Shown here in pieces: positions 1 to 7,917 of a stretch of DNA of 15,889 nt; within the stretch, counting starts at the first letter, position 1; the number at the start of each line of letters is the position of its first letter. Source of the stretch: Acidiferrobacteraceae bacterium (GTDB taxonomy: Bacteria; Pseudomonadota; Gammaproteobacteria; Acidiferrobacterales; Acidiferrobacteraceae); NCBI GenBank assembly GCA_027343725.1, contig DAHWKH010000083.1:1-15889 (forward strand), read 5' to 3'. Below the pieces are notes generated by a model. That model had not been told where the DNA came from. It did not search any database and was given only the letters and a program-made list of their open reading frames with translations. The position numbers were made by a program, and so were the translations under genes.

Positions 1-106
1 GGCACAAATCAAACGACTAACGGAAAAGCATTTCCTGATAAGCCCGGTCTTAGTAAAGCGAAGGCCTTGTGCACGCGCGCCAACAACGGATGTTGGGGTG
101 CGGCAC

Positions 107-133
107 CCGCGCGGGTCACTCCGCGCGGCATTT
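107..133 (+). terminator. Possible rho-independent terminator of an upstream gene
   Basis: The arms CCGCGCGG (107-114) and CCGCGCGG (121-128) form a perfect 8-bp stem around a 6-base loop. The stem is followed by CATTTT, a short T run. This could end a transcript entering from left of the window. The T run is weak, and the stem may instead belong to the structured leader. Confidence 0.3.
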
Positions 134-148
134 TGAACATAAAGCCTG

Positions 149-170
149 CAGGGTGCCGAGAGGCGCCCTG
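149..170 (+). repeat. Perfect 9-bp stem-loop with GAGA (GNRA) tetraloop
   Basis: CAGGGTGCC (149-157) pairs with GGCGCCCTG (162-170), with one G-U pair, across the loop GAGA. GNRA tetraloops are typical of folded RNA, so this may be part of a structured transcript. It matches no RNA family I can name with confidence. Confidence 0.4.
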
Positions 171-209
171 GGGAACCCTATACGGTTAGACAGCGTAAGG
201 AGCGCCGCT

Positions 210-515
210 ATGACTACGCATCCGTTGTCTCGTGCGATCGCCATAACGACTGGTCATCCCACCGCGCACCCGCGTGCGCGGGGTTGCGGGACACAACCCG
301 CGACGGGAGACACGCGGGCATCCTTGCGTGGCCCCGCACTGGCGGTGCGGGGTCCGGGCACAAGCGCTTGTTCCATTGTCGGGCATTTCCCATCCCAACA
401 TCGCGCGGGGCCCTTCCGGACGCCCGCGACGGATGGCTCGGCGTTATTGGGAACGGTGCCTCTCCTCCTAGACCCATCCGCCTCGCGTCCGAGCCTGACG
501 CGATCCCCGGCATGA
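210..515 (+). CDS. Doubtful small ORF behind a good ribosome binding site
   Basis: An ATG at 210 lies 7 bases after a strong Shine-Dalgarno sequence, AAGGAG (197-202), and opens a 101-codon frame beginning MTTHPLSRAIAITTGHPTAH. The site is the only reason to list it. The protein has no recognisable domain, signal peptide or membrane segment, is rich in Arg, Pro, Thr and Ser, and lacks the strong G/C third-position bias of the bcs genes. Several perfect hairpins (262-281, 281-299, 332-352) fall inside it. It could be a short leader peptide or an orphan gene, but chance translation of structured non-coding DNA is more likely. Confidence 0.2.
   Translation: MTTHPLSRAIAITTGHPTAHPRARGCGTQPATGDTRASLRGPALAVRGPGTSACSIVGHFPSQHRAGPFRTPATDGSALLGTVPLLLDPSASRPSLTRSPA
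332..352 (+). repeat. Perfect 8-bp stem-loop
   Basis: CCCCGCAC (332-339) pairs exactly with GTGCGGGG (345-352) around a 5-base loop. It is not followed by a T run, so it is not a classical terminator. It is one of the strongest stems in the bcs upstream region. Confidence 0.4.
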
Positions 516-533
516 CATCCCGGAATGCTCGCC

Positions 534-596
534 AGGGCCCACCCGAGGCCCTCTAGGTCCCGCTTGGGGACCTTGGACGAAACAGGACTTCCCTGT
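534..596 (+). promoter_or_regulatory. Three consecutive stem-loops in the proximal bcsA leader
   Basis: Three perfect inverted repeats follow one another closely: AGGGCC/GGCCCT (534-552), AGGTCCC/GGGACCT (555-573) and ACAGG/CCTGT (582-596). They end about 90 bases before the bcsA start. If transcribed they would form a row of hairpins that could act in attenuation, mRNA stability or protein binding. No anti-terminator pairing or known aptamer core was recognised, so the role is inferred only from the clustering. Confidence 0.3.
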
Positions 597-683
597 GTGT
601 CTGTATCACGCAATCCGTGCCCGGCCCCGCCCGGACGCGCGAGAGGGGAGTGCATCAGCCGAAATCGACAAGGACAAAGACAG

Positions 684-2969
684 ATGTCAACGAGACGCAA
701 AAAGACAGGCATGAGCGCAGGCCAGGCCCGCGAAACGGGAGCGGCGAGGCTCCTTGGGATCGGCATCATCCTCGCGATCGGGCTGGTGGTGGCGGCAGCG
801 GGTTTCCCGGTATCGACCCGCACCGAGGGCTATGTCGGCCTTTTCATGGTGGTGGCCATGCTTGGCCTGCACGCGATCGCGCGGCGCTTGCGCTTTGCCG
901 AACCCGCCGTCACGCCGATCCGGATTGCCAGCATCTTTGTCGCGATCTTCCTGACCGCACGCTATCTCATCTGGCGCGTCGAGTTCACGATCGGGGGGTA
1001 CGGCGCGTTCAGTACCGCCGCCGGCATCCTCCTGCTCACGGCCGAGCTCTATTCCGCGGGCTTTGCGCTCCTCGGCTATTTCGTGAACGTCAATCCGCGC
1101 CACCGCAAGCCCGTGTCGCTGCCCGCCGATCACCGCCTGTGGCCGACGGTGGATGTGGTGGTGCCGAGCTACAACGAACCCGCGGATATTCTCGAGGTGA
1201 CTCTCTTGGGCGCGCTCAACCTCGACTATCCCGGCGATCGCTTGCAGATCCACCTGCTCGATGACGGCGGCACCGACGATCGCTGCCGGCGCGCGGACAT
1301 CGGCGAGCGCTCGCGTACCCGCCGCAAGACCCTGCAGGCCCTGTGCGCGCGGCTCGGCGTGCGCTATCACACGCGCGTCCATAACGATCACGCCAAGGCC
1401 GGCAACATCAACGCCGCGATCGGGGATCTGAACGGGGAGCTCATGGTGATCCTCGACGCCGACCACGTGCCGACCACGGATTTCCTCCTAAAAACCGTCG
1501 GCTTCTTCGTGAAGGACCCGCTGTGTTTTCTGGTGCAGACGCCGCACAGCTTCATCAATCCCGACCCGATCGAGAAAAATCTCGGCACCTTTACCGACTC
1601 CCCGGCGGAGACGGAACTCTTTCACAACACCATCCAGGCCGGCCTCGATGGATGGAACGCCTCGTTTTTCTGCGGGTCGGCGGCCGTGATGCGTCGCAGC
1701 GCCCTGCTCGAGGTCGGCGGCATCCAGGGGGACACGATCACCGAGGACGCCGAGACCGCGATGATCCTGCACGCGCGCGGATATCACAGCGTGTTTCTGA
1801 ATGAATCCCTGAGCATCGGCCTGCAGCCGGAGACCGTCATGAGCTTCATCGCGCAGCGCGTGCGCTGGGCGCAGGGGGCTTTGCAGCTTTTGCACTTCAA
1901 GAATCCGCTGCGATTGAAGGGGCTGCGGTGGACGCAGAAGCTCGCCTATCTCGCGAGCTTCTCCTATTGGTTCTTTCCGTTCTCGCGCATCGTCACGATT
2001 CTCGCGCCGTCCCTCTTTCTGCTCTTCGGCGTCATGGTGTACAACGCCACCACCGCCCAGTACGCCATCTACGGCATGCCCTATGTGCTGTCCACCATGG
2101 TCTTCGCGGACCTGATCTTCGGCGAGATCCGCTGGCCGATGATGTCGGACGTCTACGAGATGGTGCAGACCCCGCTTGCGGCACCGGCCCTGGCGGCCAC
2201 CGTCATCCGGCCGCGCCAGCTCAGTTTTCGCGTGACCCCCAAGGGCGAACCGATGGATGAGGATTTCGTCCCGCGGGTCGCGTGGATCCAGTACGTCTTT
2301 CTGCTGGTGGTGGTGGTGTCGCTCGTGGCCGGAATCGGCCGCTGGATGTACGACCCGGGGGAGCGGCCACAACTCGTGTTCACGATGATGTGGGAATTGG
2401 TGAACACCCTGATCGTCGCCGCGGCCGTGGGCGTGACCCTGGAGCGCCGCCAGCAACGCACGGAGTTCCGCGTGACCCCGACCCGGCCCCTGCCGACGGT
2501 CGTGACGGCCGCCGATGGCCAGCGGATGGCGGCCCGGATCCGGGACATCTCGATGGGGGGTGCGCGGCTCGAGATCAGCGACCCGGTGCTCGCGGCGCGC
2601 GGCTTCTGTTTCGATGAGCGTGTGACGGTGGCACTCATGAGCGAGCGCGGCGGACGACATGTCGCGTCCATCCCGGCGCGCATCACGCGCGATGTGCGCG
2701 GCGAGGTCGGCGTCGCCTTTGTATTCGCGGACAGCGTCCAGAAGGCGGACATCGTGCACCTGATCTACGGCGACAGCGCGGAACTTGCCGCGCGACTCGC
2801 GAGGCGCCGCCGGCGGGTGTCCTTCGCCCAGGCGTATCGCTACATGGCGCGCAAGGCGGCCAGAGGCCTCGGCGCTCACCTGCACTTCGTCTTCTTCCAG
2901 GGGCTCAGGGGCCGGGCACGCGCCCTGCGCCAGGCGCCCGACATGCGCCCGCGCCTGTCGGGCGAATGA
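684..2969 (+). CDS. bcsA: Cellulose synthase catalytic subunit (UDP-forming), BcsA
   Basis: This inner-membrane family 2 glycosyltransferase polymerises UDP-glucose into beta-1,4-glucan and moves the chain across the membrane. It has 761 residues. N-terminal membrane helices lie at about 23-40, 49-66, 80-97 and 108-134. The GT core shows DDG (193-195), KAGNIN (238-243), the metal-binding DAD (258-260), FFCGS (328-332), the catalytic-base TED (353-355) and QRVRW (391-395). More helices follow, then the gating-loop motif FRVTPK (515-520). The C-terminal PilZ domain has RxxxR (R588, R592) and DxSxxG (D621, S623, G626), the c-di-GMP site, so activation by c-di-GMP is expected. The ATG at 684 was chosen because AAGGA (670-674) lies 9 bases upstream; the frame is open back to 525 but that part looks non-coding. 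It is the first gene of the operon. Confidence 0.96.
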   Translation: MSTRRKKTGMSAGQARETGAARLLGIGIILAIGLVVAAAGFPVSTRTEGYVGLFMVVAMLGLHAIARRLRFAEPAVTPIRIASIFVAIFLTARYLIWRVEFTIGGYGAFSTAAGILLLTAELYSAGFALLGYFVNVNPRHRKPVSLPADHRLWPTVDVVVPSYNEPADILEVTLLGALNLDYPGDRLQIHLLDDGGTDDRCRRADIGERSRTRRKTLQALCARLGVRYHTRVHNDHAKAGNINAAIGDLNGELMVILDADHVPTTDFLLKTVGFFVKDPLCFLVQTPHSFINPDPIEKNLGTFTDSPAETELFHNTIQAGLDGWNASFFCGSAAVMRRSALLEVGGIQGDTITEDAETAMILHARGYHSVFLNESLSIGLQPETVMSFIAQRVRWAQGALQLLHFKNPLRLKGLRWTQKLAYLASFSYWFFPFSRIVTILAPSLFLLFGVMVYNATTAQYAIYGMPYVLSTMVFADLIFGEIRWPMMSDVYEMVQTPLAAPALAATVIRPRQLSFRVTPKGEPMDEDFVPRVAWIQYVFLLVVVVSLVAGIGRWMYDPGERPQLVFTMMWELVNTLIVAAAVGVTLERRQQRTEFRVTPTRPLPTVVTAADGQRMAARIRDISMGGARLEISDPVLAARGFCFDERVTVALMSERGGRHVASIPARITRDVRGEVGVAFVFADSVQKADIVHLIYGDSAELAARLARRRRRVSFAQAYRYMARKAARGLGAHLHFVFFQGLRGRARALRQAPDMRPRLSGE

Positions 2970-3010
2970 GAACCGGGATCCACATCATAACAACGAGGAA
3001 TGGCAACGCG

Positions 3011-5080
3011 ATGATGAAAACGTGGGCGATCGGTCTGCTGTCGGTGCCGCTGGTATGGGCGAGCGGGTGGGGTCTTGCCGAGGCCGCGCCGGGGAGCGCC
3101 AACGGCGTGACCACAACGCTTTCCACCCTCGCCGGCGGCAAAAAGACGGTGATGCTGCGCCCAGGACAGGCGACCGCGAACCTCCCGTGGAAGGTGGCGG
3201 CGCATGATCAGGCCACGAACGCAACACTGACCGTACACTACCTGGTGAGCCCCGCGACCCCCCGGGGTTCGCAGCTCATGGTGGCGGTGAACGGCAAAGT
3301 CTTGGCGGCGATCGTCGTCCATCCGCATCTTCCGCGCGGCCGATTCACCGTCCGCCTGGGGCGGCGCGCCTGGCCCGCGGGGGTCTACGACGTGGCGATC
3401 CACGAGATCTTGGGGGCCCAGGCAGGCGCGTCGAAGGCCAAACCGGGGAGCACGTGGACGCAGATCGACTACAGCGCCTCGCAGCTACACTACCAAACCC
3501 GCTTCCTCCCCTGGCGCCACCTGCATTTCGGGCAGCTGCGCATGATGCTCGCGGAATCCGCCCGCAACGGTATCGTGACGCTGCCCCTGCGGCTCTATGG
3601 GCCGGTGACGCCGACGCTCATGACCGCCTCCCAGGAGGCGGTCGCCGGCATGGCCCTGCGCTCCTCCCGCCCGCTCGCGGTCCGGGCCGGGGTCGGGCAA
3701 ACGGTGCTCCCGGCGGCGAGTGGCTCGCGACCGAACATCGGCGTCATGCTCGGGCCCGTCTCCCGCCTGCCGGCCGCGATCCGACCCGCGACACCGATCA
3801 CGGGCCCGACCATCCTGCTGGTCCGCAATCCCATCCATCCGGCCGGTGCCGTCCTCGTCTTCACGGGCCAGACGCCGACCCAGGTGCTGTGGGCGGCGCG
3901 CGCCTTTGCCCTGACGCGCACGGCCTTGCCGCTCGGCCATGAATGGGTCCTGACCGGCCGCCAGTCGCTCGCCGGGATGCACTTCGGTCCAGGCAATGCC
4001 GCCTACCCAGACGAAAAGGTCGACCTGCGCAAGCTGATCGGCCGTCACGCCCACCTGGGCGTCCCGCACAGCGTCATTCATATCCCCTTCTGGATGCCGG
4101 GCGGCCTCTTCGCCCCCCGCCAGAGCAATATGAAGATGTGGCTCACGATGGCCGCCCAGCCGTTGACCGTCCCCGGGCACCGGCCGGTGATCACCGTCAC
4201 CGCCAATCACCACTGGGTCTCGGAGTGGACGTTGACCCCGGGCGTTGCCCGCTACCAGACGACGATCCCGTTCTCGGCGCTGGTGCCGGGCGAGAACCGG
4301 GTGACCTTTCACATCGCAAACGGCAAGGCGGCGGTCTTTCCGCGCTCCGCGCTGCGCCTCCCCAAGACCCACCGCTACGCGGTTTTGCCGAACCTCACGC
4401 TGTGGCAACGGACCGGCTTCCCGCTGGTCGCGGACGGCGTCGGGGAGCACTTGTCGGTCTGGTACAGCGCCCCCCGCCCGGCCGACTGGTCGGCGGGGCT
4501 CACGCTGTTTGCGCGCCTCGCGCAGGCCTCGCATTCGCCGCTTCCGGCGGCGAATGCGCGCTTCACGATGCCCGATTACGGCAACGTGCTGGCCGTCGGC
4601 GCGCTCTCTTCGCTCAATCCGCACTGGCTCGCGGCAAGCCCCCTGCATGTGCGCAAGCGCGGCGCGGCCTGGCACGTGGCCGCGGGGCACGCGTGGGCCG
4701 GGGCCAGCCGCCTCGAGGCCGGCGCCTATCTGCTGGAATCGCGCGCGCCCTACAAGGGCGGCATCACCGTGACCTTGCTCGCAAGCCACAACGCGCTGTT
4801 GCCGGCGGCATCGGCGGCCCTCGTCAGCCCCCGCAACTGGCGCAGGCTGCACGGGGACCTCGCCTGGGAGCAAACGGACGGGCGCTATCGCGTCACCCGG
4901 ATCGGGCCGCGCTTCGTGTACGGCAAGCGTCGCACCGGCTGGTTCTGGGTGTTCGTGTTCTCGGTCAGGCCCTGGCTCTGGATCGTCGCGAGCTCGGTGC
5001 TGGTACTGATCGCAACCCTGCTCGTGTGGATCTACGCCCTGCGTAAAAGGGCCCAATGGCGGGCGGAGGAGGTCCGATGA
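3011..5080 (+). CDS. bcsB: Cellulose synthase regulatory/periplasmic subunit BcsB
   Basis: BcsB is the periplasmic partner of BcsA. In the family it carries carbohydrate-binding and flavodoxin-like domains that guide the emerging glucan, and its C-terminal helix is needed for BcsA activity. This protein has 689 residues. A signal peptide covers about 1-25, with a likely AEA/AP cleavage, and a single membrane helix lies at about 654-677, followed by a basic tail. The ATG at 3011 is preferred because GAGGAA (2995-3000) sits 10 bases upstream and the signal peptide starts there. An in-frame ATG at 2966 overlaps the bcsA stop as ATGA, but would add 15 residues before the signal peptide. Its position directly after bcsA, the length and the topology support the call. 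No aberration is seen. Confidence 0.92.
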   Translation: MMKTWAIGLLSVPLVWASGWGLAEAAPGSANGVTTTLSTLAGGKKTVMLRPGQATANLPWKVAAHDQATNATLTVHYLVSPATPRGSQLMVAVNGKVLAAIVVHPHLPRGRFTVRLGRRAWPAGVYDVAIHEILGAQAGASKAKPGSTWTQIDYSASQLHYQTRFLPWRHLHFGQLRMMLAESARNGIVTLPLRLYGPVTPTLMTASQEAVAGMALRSSRPLAVRAGVGQTVLPAASGSRPNIGVMLGPVSRLPAAIRPATPITGPTILLVRNPIHPAGAVLVFTGQTPTQVLWAARAFALTRTALPLGHEWVLTGRQSLAGMHFGPGNAAYPDEKVDLRKLIGRHAHLGVPHSVIHIPFWMPGGLFAPRQSNMKMWLTMAAQPLTVPGHRPVITVTANHHWVSEWTLTPGVARYQTTIPFSALVPGENRVTFHIANGKAAVFPRSALRLPKTHRYAVLPNLTLWQRTGFPLVADGVGEHLSVWYSAPRPADWSAGLTLFARLAQASHSPLPAANARFTMPDYGNVLAVGALSSLNPHWLAASPLHVRKRGAAWHVAAGHAWAGASRLEAGAYLLESRAPYKGGITVTLLASHNALLPAASAALVSPRNWRRLHGDLAWEQTDGRYRVTRIGPRFVYGKRRTGWFWVFVFSVRPWLWIVASSVLVLIATLLVWIYALRKRAQWRAEEVR

Positions 5081-7917
5081 GGATGCAGCGGCGAGGCACG
5101 GGGAACCTTGGCTATTGGCTGGCCCTGGCGGCGGCCGGCGCGATCCCGCTGCCGGCCCCGCAGGCGCTGGCCGGGACGACGCGCCCGGCCCGAGGCAGTA
5201 ACCTCCTTCAGGCCCAGCAGGGGCGCCAGAGCGATGTCATCAGCAACATCTATACCCGCAAGGGGCGCTCACTGCAGGCGATCAACGCCAACGAAAGACG
5301 GATCTGGAACGATATCCATGACGGTCACCTGCGCCAGGCGCGCGCCTTGATCCGGCAGACCGCCGCCGCCTTTCCGGGATGGCATCCGCGCCGGGCCATG
5401 GATTTCGTACTCCTCGAAAAATCGATCTGGATGGCGATCAGCGCCCATCGGATCGCCGCGGCCCGTGTGCGCATGAGCGCGTTGCAGGCCCGCTATGGTC
5501 AGGGGCCGCTGGCCGCCGAGACCCGCGCCGCCCTGACCTCCATGCACACGGTGCTCACCAACGATCGCCTGTGGTCTCTCCTGGGCCATGATCGGCTTAA
5601 GGCCGCACAGGCCGCGATCCGGCGGTTCCAGGACAGCCATCCGGGCTACCGGCCGCCCCGTAAGCTTCTCGTACTCTTGCACGAGGATCGCGCCGCGCGG
5701 GCGCTTGGGCGTCTCGAACGGACGCGATCCTGGCGCGCGATCCTGGCGCTGCATCACCGGGAGCCTGCGATCTTCACCCGCGCCGAGCCCGGCCATCTGA
5801 CGGCCTTTGCCCAGGCGCTCGCCGCCACTGGCCACCGCCAGCGCGCGCGTACCGTGTTCGCCGCCCTCTTGGGGCAAGCCCGCGACCTCGATCAGGCCGA
5901 GGCCCTGCTGCGCCTGGCCGGTGCGCACCTGCGCGTACCCGAGATGCAGGCCCTCTACGCCCGCGCCCAGGCGCGCTTTCCGAAGGACTGGCGCGCCTTC
6001 CGCGACCAGCATCTGCGTTACCTCCTGATGAAGGCCGCGCAGGCCCACGCCGCGCACCACGACCGCCGGGCGCTCCGGTGGGTCGCATCCCAGGCCTCGG
6101 CCATCCGCGCCCTCCACGCGGCAACCGACGCCCGTCTCATGGGAACGCTCTACGGGGCTCGCCACGAGCAGCGAGCGGCCCTCACGTGGTGGCTGCGCGC
6201 CGCCCGCTGGTCACGCCGGCCGCAAGACTGGCGCACGGTCGGGACGCTGGCGCTCGCGGACCGGGACCTTGCGCTGGTCGGGGTGGCGATCGCCCATCTG
6301 CCGCCAGGCCGGGCCCGCCAGGCGTTCCGCCGGCAGGAGGACTTCGACGAGGCCTTGGCGGCCTACCGACATCACCAGTACCCGGCAAGCCTCGCGGCCC
6401 TGCACGCGGCGCGCGCATTCGGTCCTTTGCCCTCCGGCATGCGCGCGATCCAGGCCTGGTCACTCCTGCACATGGGGCATGACCGGCGGGCGGCGGCGCT
6501 CTTTACGGCCCTCTACCGCCAGCGCCCGACCTCCGGCACCGCCACCGGTCTGCTCATCGCCGACCAGCATCTGCACGCCTTGGCCGCCGCCTACCGCCTG
6601 GCGGCGCAGGTCAAAGGGCCGCTGGCCGCGCGCCTGCCGATGATCGCCATGCGCGATCACCTCGCCGACATCAACGAGATGCCGTGGCGGTTCCTGGCAC
6701 CCGACACGATCGCCGCCCCAAGCCCCCGCGAGTCGTATCTCGCGCTCGGCGGGTCCGTGGAGGAACGCGGCGGCCCCCACAGCGGACTCGCGCGACTCGA
6801 CGCCTTCGCGCCCTCGGTGCAGGCCCAGCTCGGGATCAACTGGCACTTGGCGGCCTTTGCCCAGGTCTCATCGCCGCTCCTTCTGAGCGGTGCGCCGACC
6901 GCGGCGCAACTCCCCTCGGCCGGCGGGACCTCGGGCCCGGTGGCGGTCGGCGGCGTGACCTCGCGGGTGTGGGACGGCCCGGGCTTTCTGGTGGGCATCG
7001 ATGACCGCCGGCCGCACCAGCACTGGCGCGCGGCCCTCGGCCTGACGTCCCCGATGCTCGGGCACACGCGGACCGTCCAGGGGCTCTTGCGTTACACCGC
7101 CATTCCCTCACGCACGGGCAGCCGTTTCGGCTTTCATGTCCTGCGGGACAGCGTGCGCCAGTCGCTCACCTCCTTCCACGGTATTGACGAAACCCTCGAT
7201 CCCGTGGTCCACGGTACGACCGTCCCGATCTCGGCCCGCTGGGGGGGCGTCGTCCGCAACCAAGTCGGCGCCAGCGCCTATGCGAGCGGCGGGCAGCAGG
7301 GCTGGTCCTTGATCGGTACCCTCCACGTCAATGCCCTCACCGGCGACAACGTGCGCACGAACTACGGCGCCAGCACCTATCTCGCGCTCATGCACCCGAT
7401 CTTCACCGATCGTCACTGGTGGGTTACGCTTGGACCCTCGCTCTATGCCGAGGCCTATCGCTATAACGAGGACTTCGCGTCGCCCGGTTACGGGGGGTAT
7501 TTCAGTCCCCAGGGGATGGGCCAGCCGTCGTTGAGCGCCAGCGCCAGTCACTGGTGGCATGGCGGCGCGATCAATGTCAGCACCGCGGTCGGCTACCAGT
7601 GGCTCTATGAGACCGGCGGGCCCTTCATCGGATCGCCGGCCCTGCAGCAGGCCCTCGGGCCCCGCTGGACGGCCGCCGGTCTGGTCGCCGCGCCTTACGG
7701 CACGACGCGCGGCCACAACGTCGCGGGGTCCGTCAATGTCACCTGGACCCAGCGGCTCCTCGGGCGCTGGTATCTCGATGCCGGCGCGTCCTATCAAGCC
7801 AATCCCGCGTTCCAGGAGGCCGATGCGGGTATCGACGTCCGCGACGTCTTCGGCAGCGCGGGGGGACGCACGCTCATCCCCGCCCAATACATAGCCAACA
7901 TGGGCCGTTATGAATAA
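5077..7917 (+). CDS. bcsC: Cellulose export protein BcsC (TPR scaffold plus outer-membrane barrel)
   Basis: BcsC spans the periplasm with TPR repeats and forms the outer-membrane pore through which cellulose leaves. This protein has 946 residues, shorter than E. coli BcsC (about 1,157), mainly in the helical repeat part. A signal peptide covers about 1-32 (ALA/G). An Ala/Arg/His-rich helical, TPR-like region spans roughly 60-540. The C-terminal BcsC barrel domain begins near residue 552, with a characteristic ALGGSVEERGGPHSGLARLD segment followed by alternating aromatic beta strands. The ATG at 5077 overlaps the bcsB stop as ATGA and follows GGAGGAGG (5065-5072); the ATG at 5083 is an alternative. 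The last about 17 residues, after ADAGIDVRDVFG, run past the expected final strand and end in Glu rather than an aromatic residue, which is unusual for an outer-membrane barrel. Confidence 0.88.
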   Translation: MRMQRRGTGNLGYWLALAAAGAIPLPAPQALAGTTRPARGSNLLQAQQGRQSDVISNIYTRKGRSLQAINANERRIWNDIHDGHLRQARALIRQTAAAFPGWHPRRAMDFVLLEKSIWMAISAHRIAAARVRMSALQARYGQGPLAAETRAALTSMHTVLTNDRLWSLLGHDRLKAAQAAIRRFQDSHPGYRPPRKLLVLLHEDRAARALGRLERTRSWRAILALHHREPAIFTRAEPGHLTAFAQALAATGHRQRARTVFAALLGQARDLDQAEALLRLAGAHLRVPEMQALYARAQARFPKDWRAFRDQHLRYLLMKAAQAHAAHHDRRALRWVASQASAIRALHAATDARLMGTLYGARHEQRAALTWWLRAARWSRRPQDWRTVGTLALADRDLALVGVAIAHLPPGRARQAFRRQEDFDEALAAYRHHQYPASLAALHAARAFGPLPSGMRAIQAWSLLHMGHDRRAAALFTALYRQRPTSGTATGLLIADQHLHALAAAYRLAAQVKGPLAARLPMIAMRDHLADINEMPWRFLAPDTIAAPSPRESYLALGGSVEERGGPHSGLARLDAFAPSVQAQLGINWHLAAFAQVSSPLLLSGAPTAAQLPSAGGTSGPVAVGGVTSRVWDGPGFLVGIDDRRPHQHWRAALGLTSPMLGHTRTVQGLLRYTAIPSRTGSRFGFHVLRDSVRQSLTSFHGIDETLDPVVHGTTVPISARWGGVVRNQVGASAYASGGQQGWSLIGTLHVNALTGDNVRTNYGASTYLALMHPIFTDRHWWVTLGPSLYAEAYRYNEDFASPGYGGYFSPQGMGQPSLSASASHWWHGGAINVSTAVGYQWLYETGGPFIGSPALQQALGPRWTAAGLVAAPYGTTRGHNVAGSVNVTWTQRLLGRWYLDAGASYQANPAFQEADAGIDVRDVFGSAGGRTLIPAQYIANMGRYE

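Larger units (their letters stand above)
1..683. other. Long hairpin-rich non-coding region upstream of the cellulose operon
   Basis: No convincing gene is seen in this stretch. Open frames exist on both strands, but their translations are rich in Arg, Pro and Gly, have no recognisable domain and show mixed third-position use unlike the genes downstream. The region contains many perfect short inverted repeats, at 22-35, 80-96, 107-128, 149-170, 262-281, 281-299, 332-352, 534-552, 555-573 and 582-596. A promoter for the bcs operon presumably lies here, but I could not identify convincing -35/-10 boxes or a known riboswitch. Confidence 0.6.

Noticed and set aside
149..202. Resemblance to a TPP riboswitch: GGGTGCC, GAGA, then GAACCCTATACGGTTAG and GCGTA
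   Set aside because: The order of pieces is suggestive, but the P3 stem and a proper CUGAGA junction are absent, and the downstream gene is not a thiamine gene. It is most likely chance in a GC-rich hairpin region.
525..683. N-terminal extension of bcsA by 53 codons
   Set aside because: It is Arg/Pro-rich, lies over the leader hairpins and has no ribosome binding site, whereas the ATG at 684 has AAGGA at a good distance.
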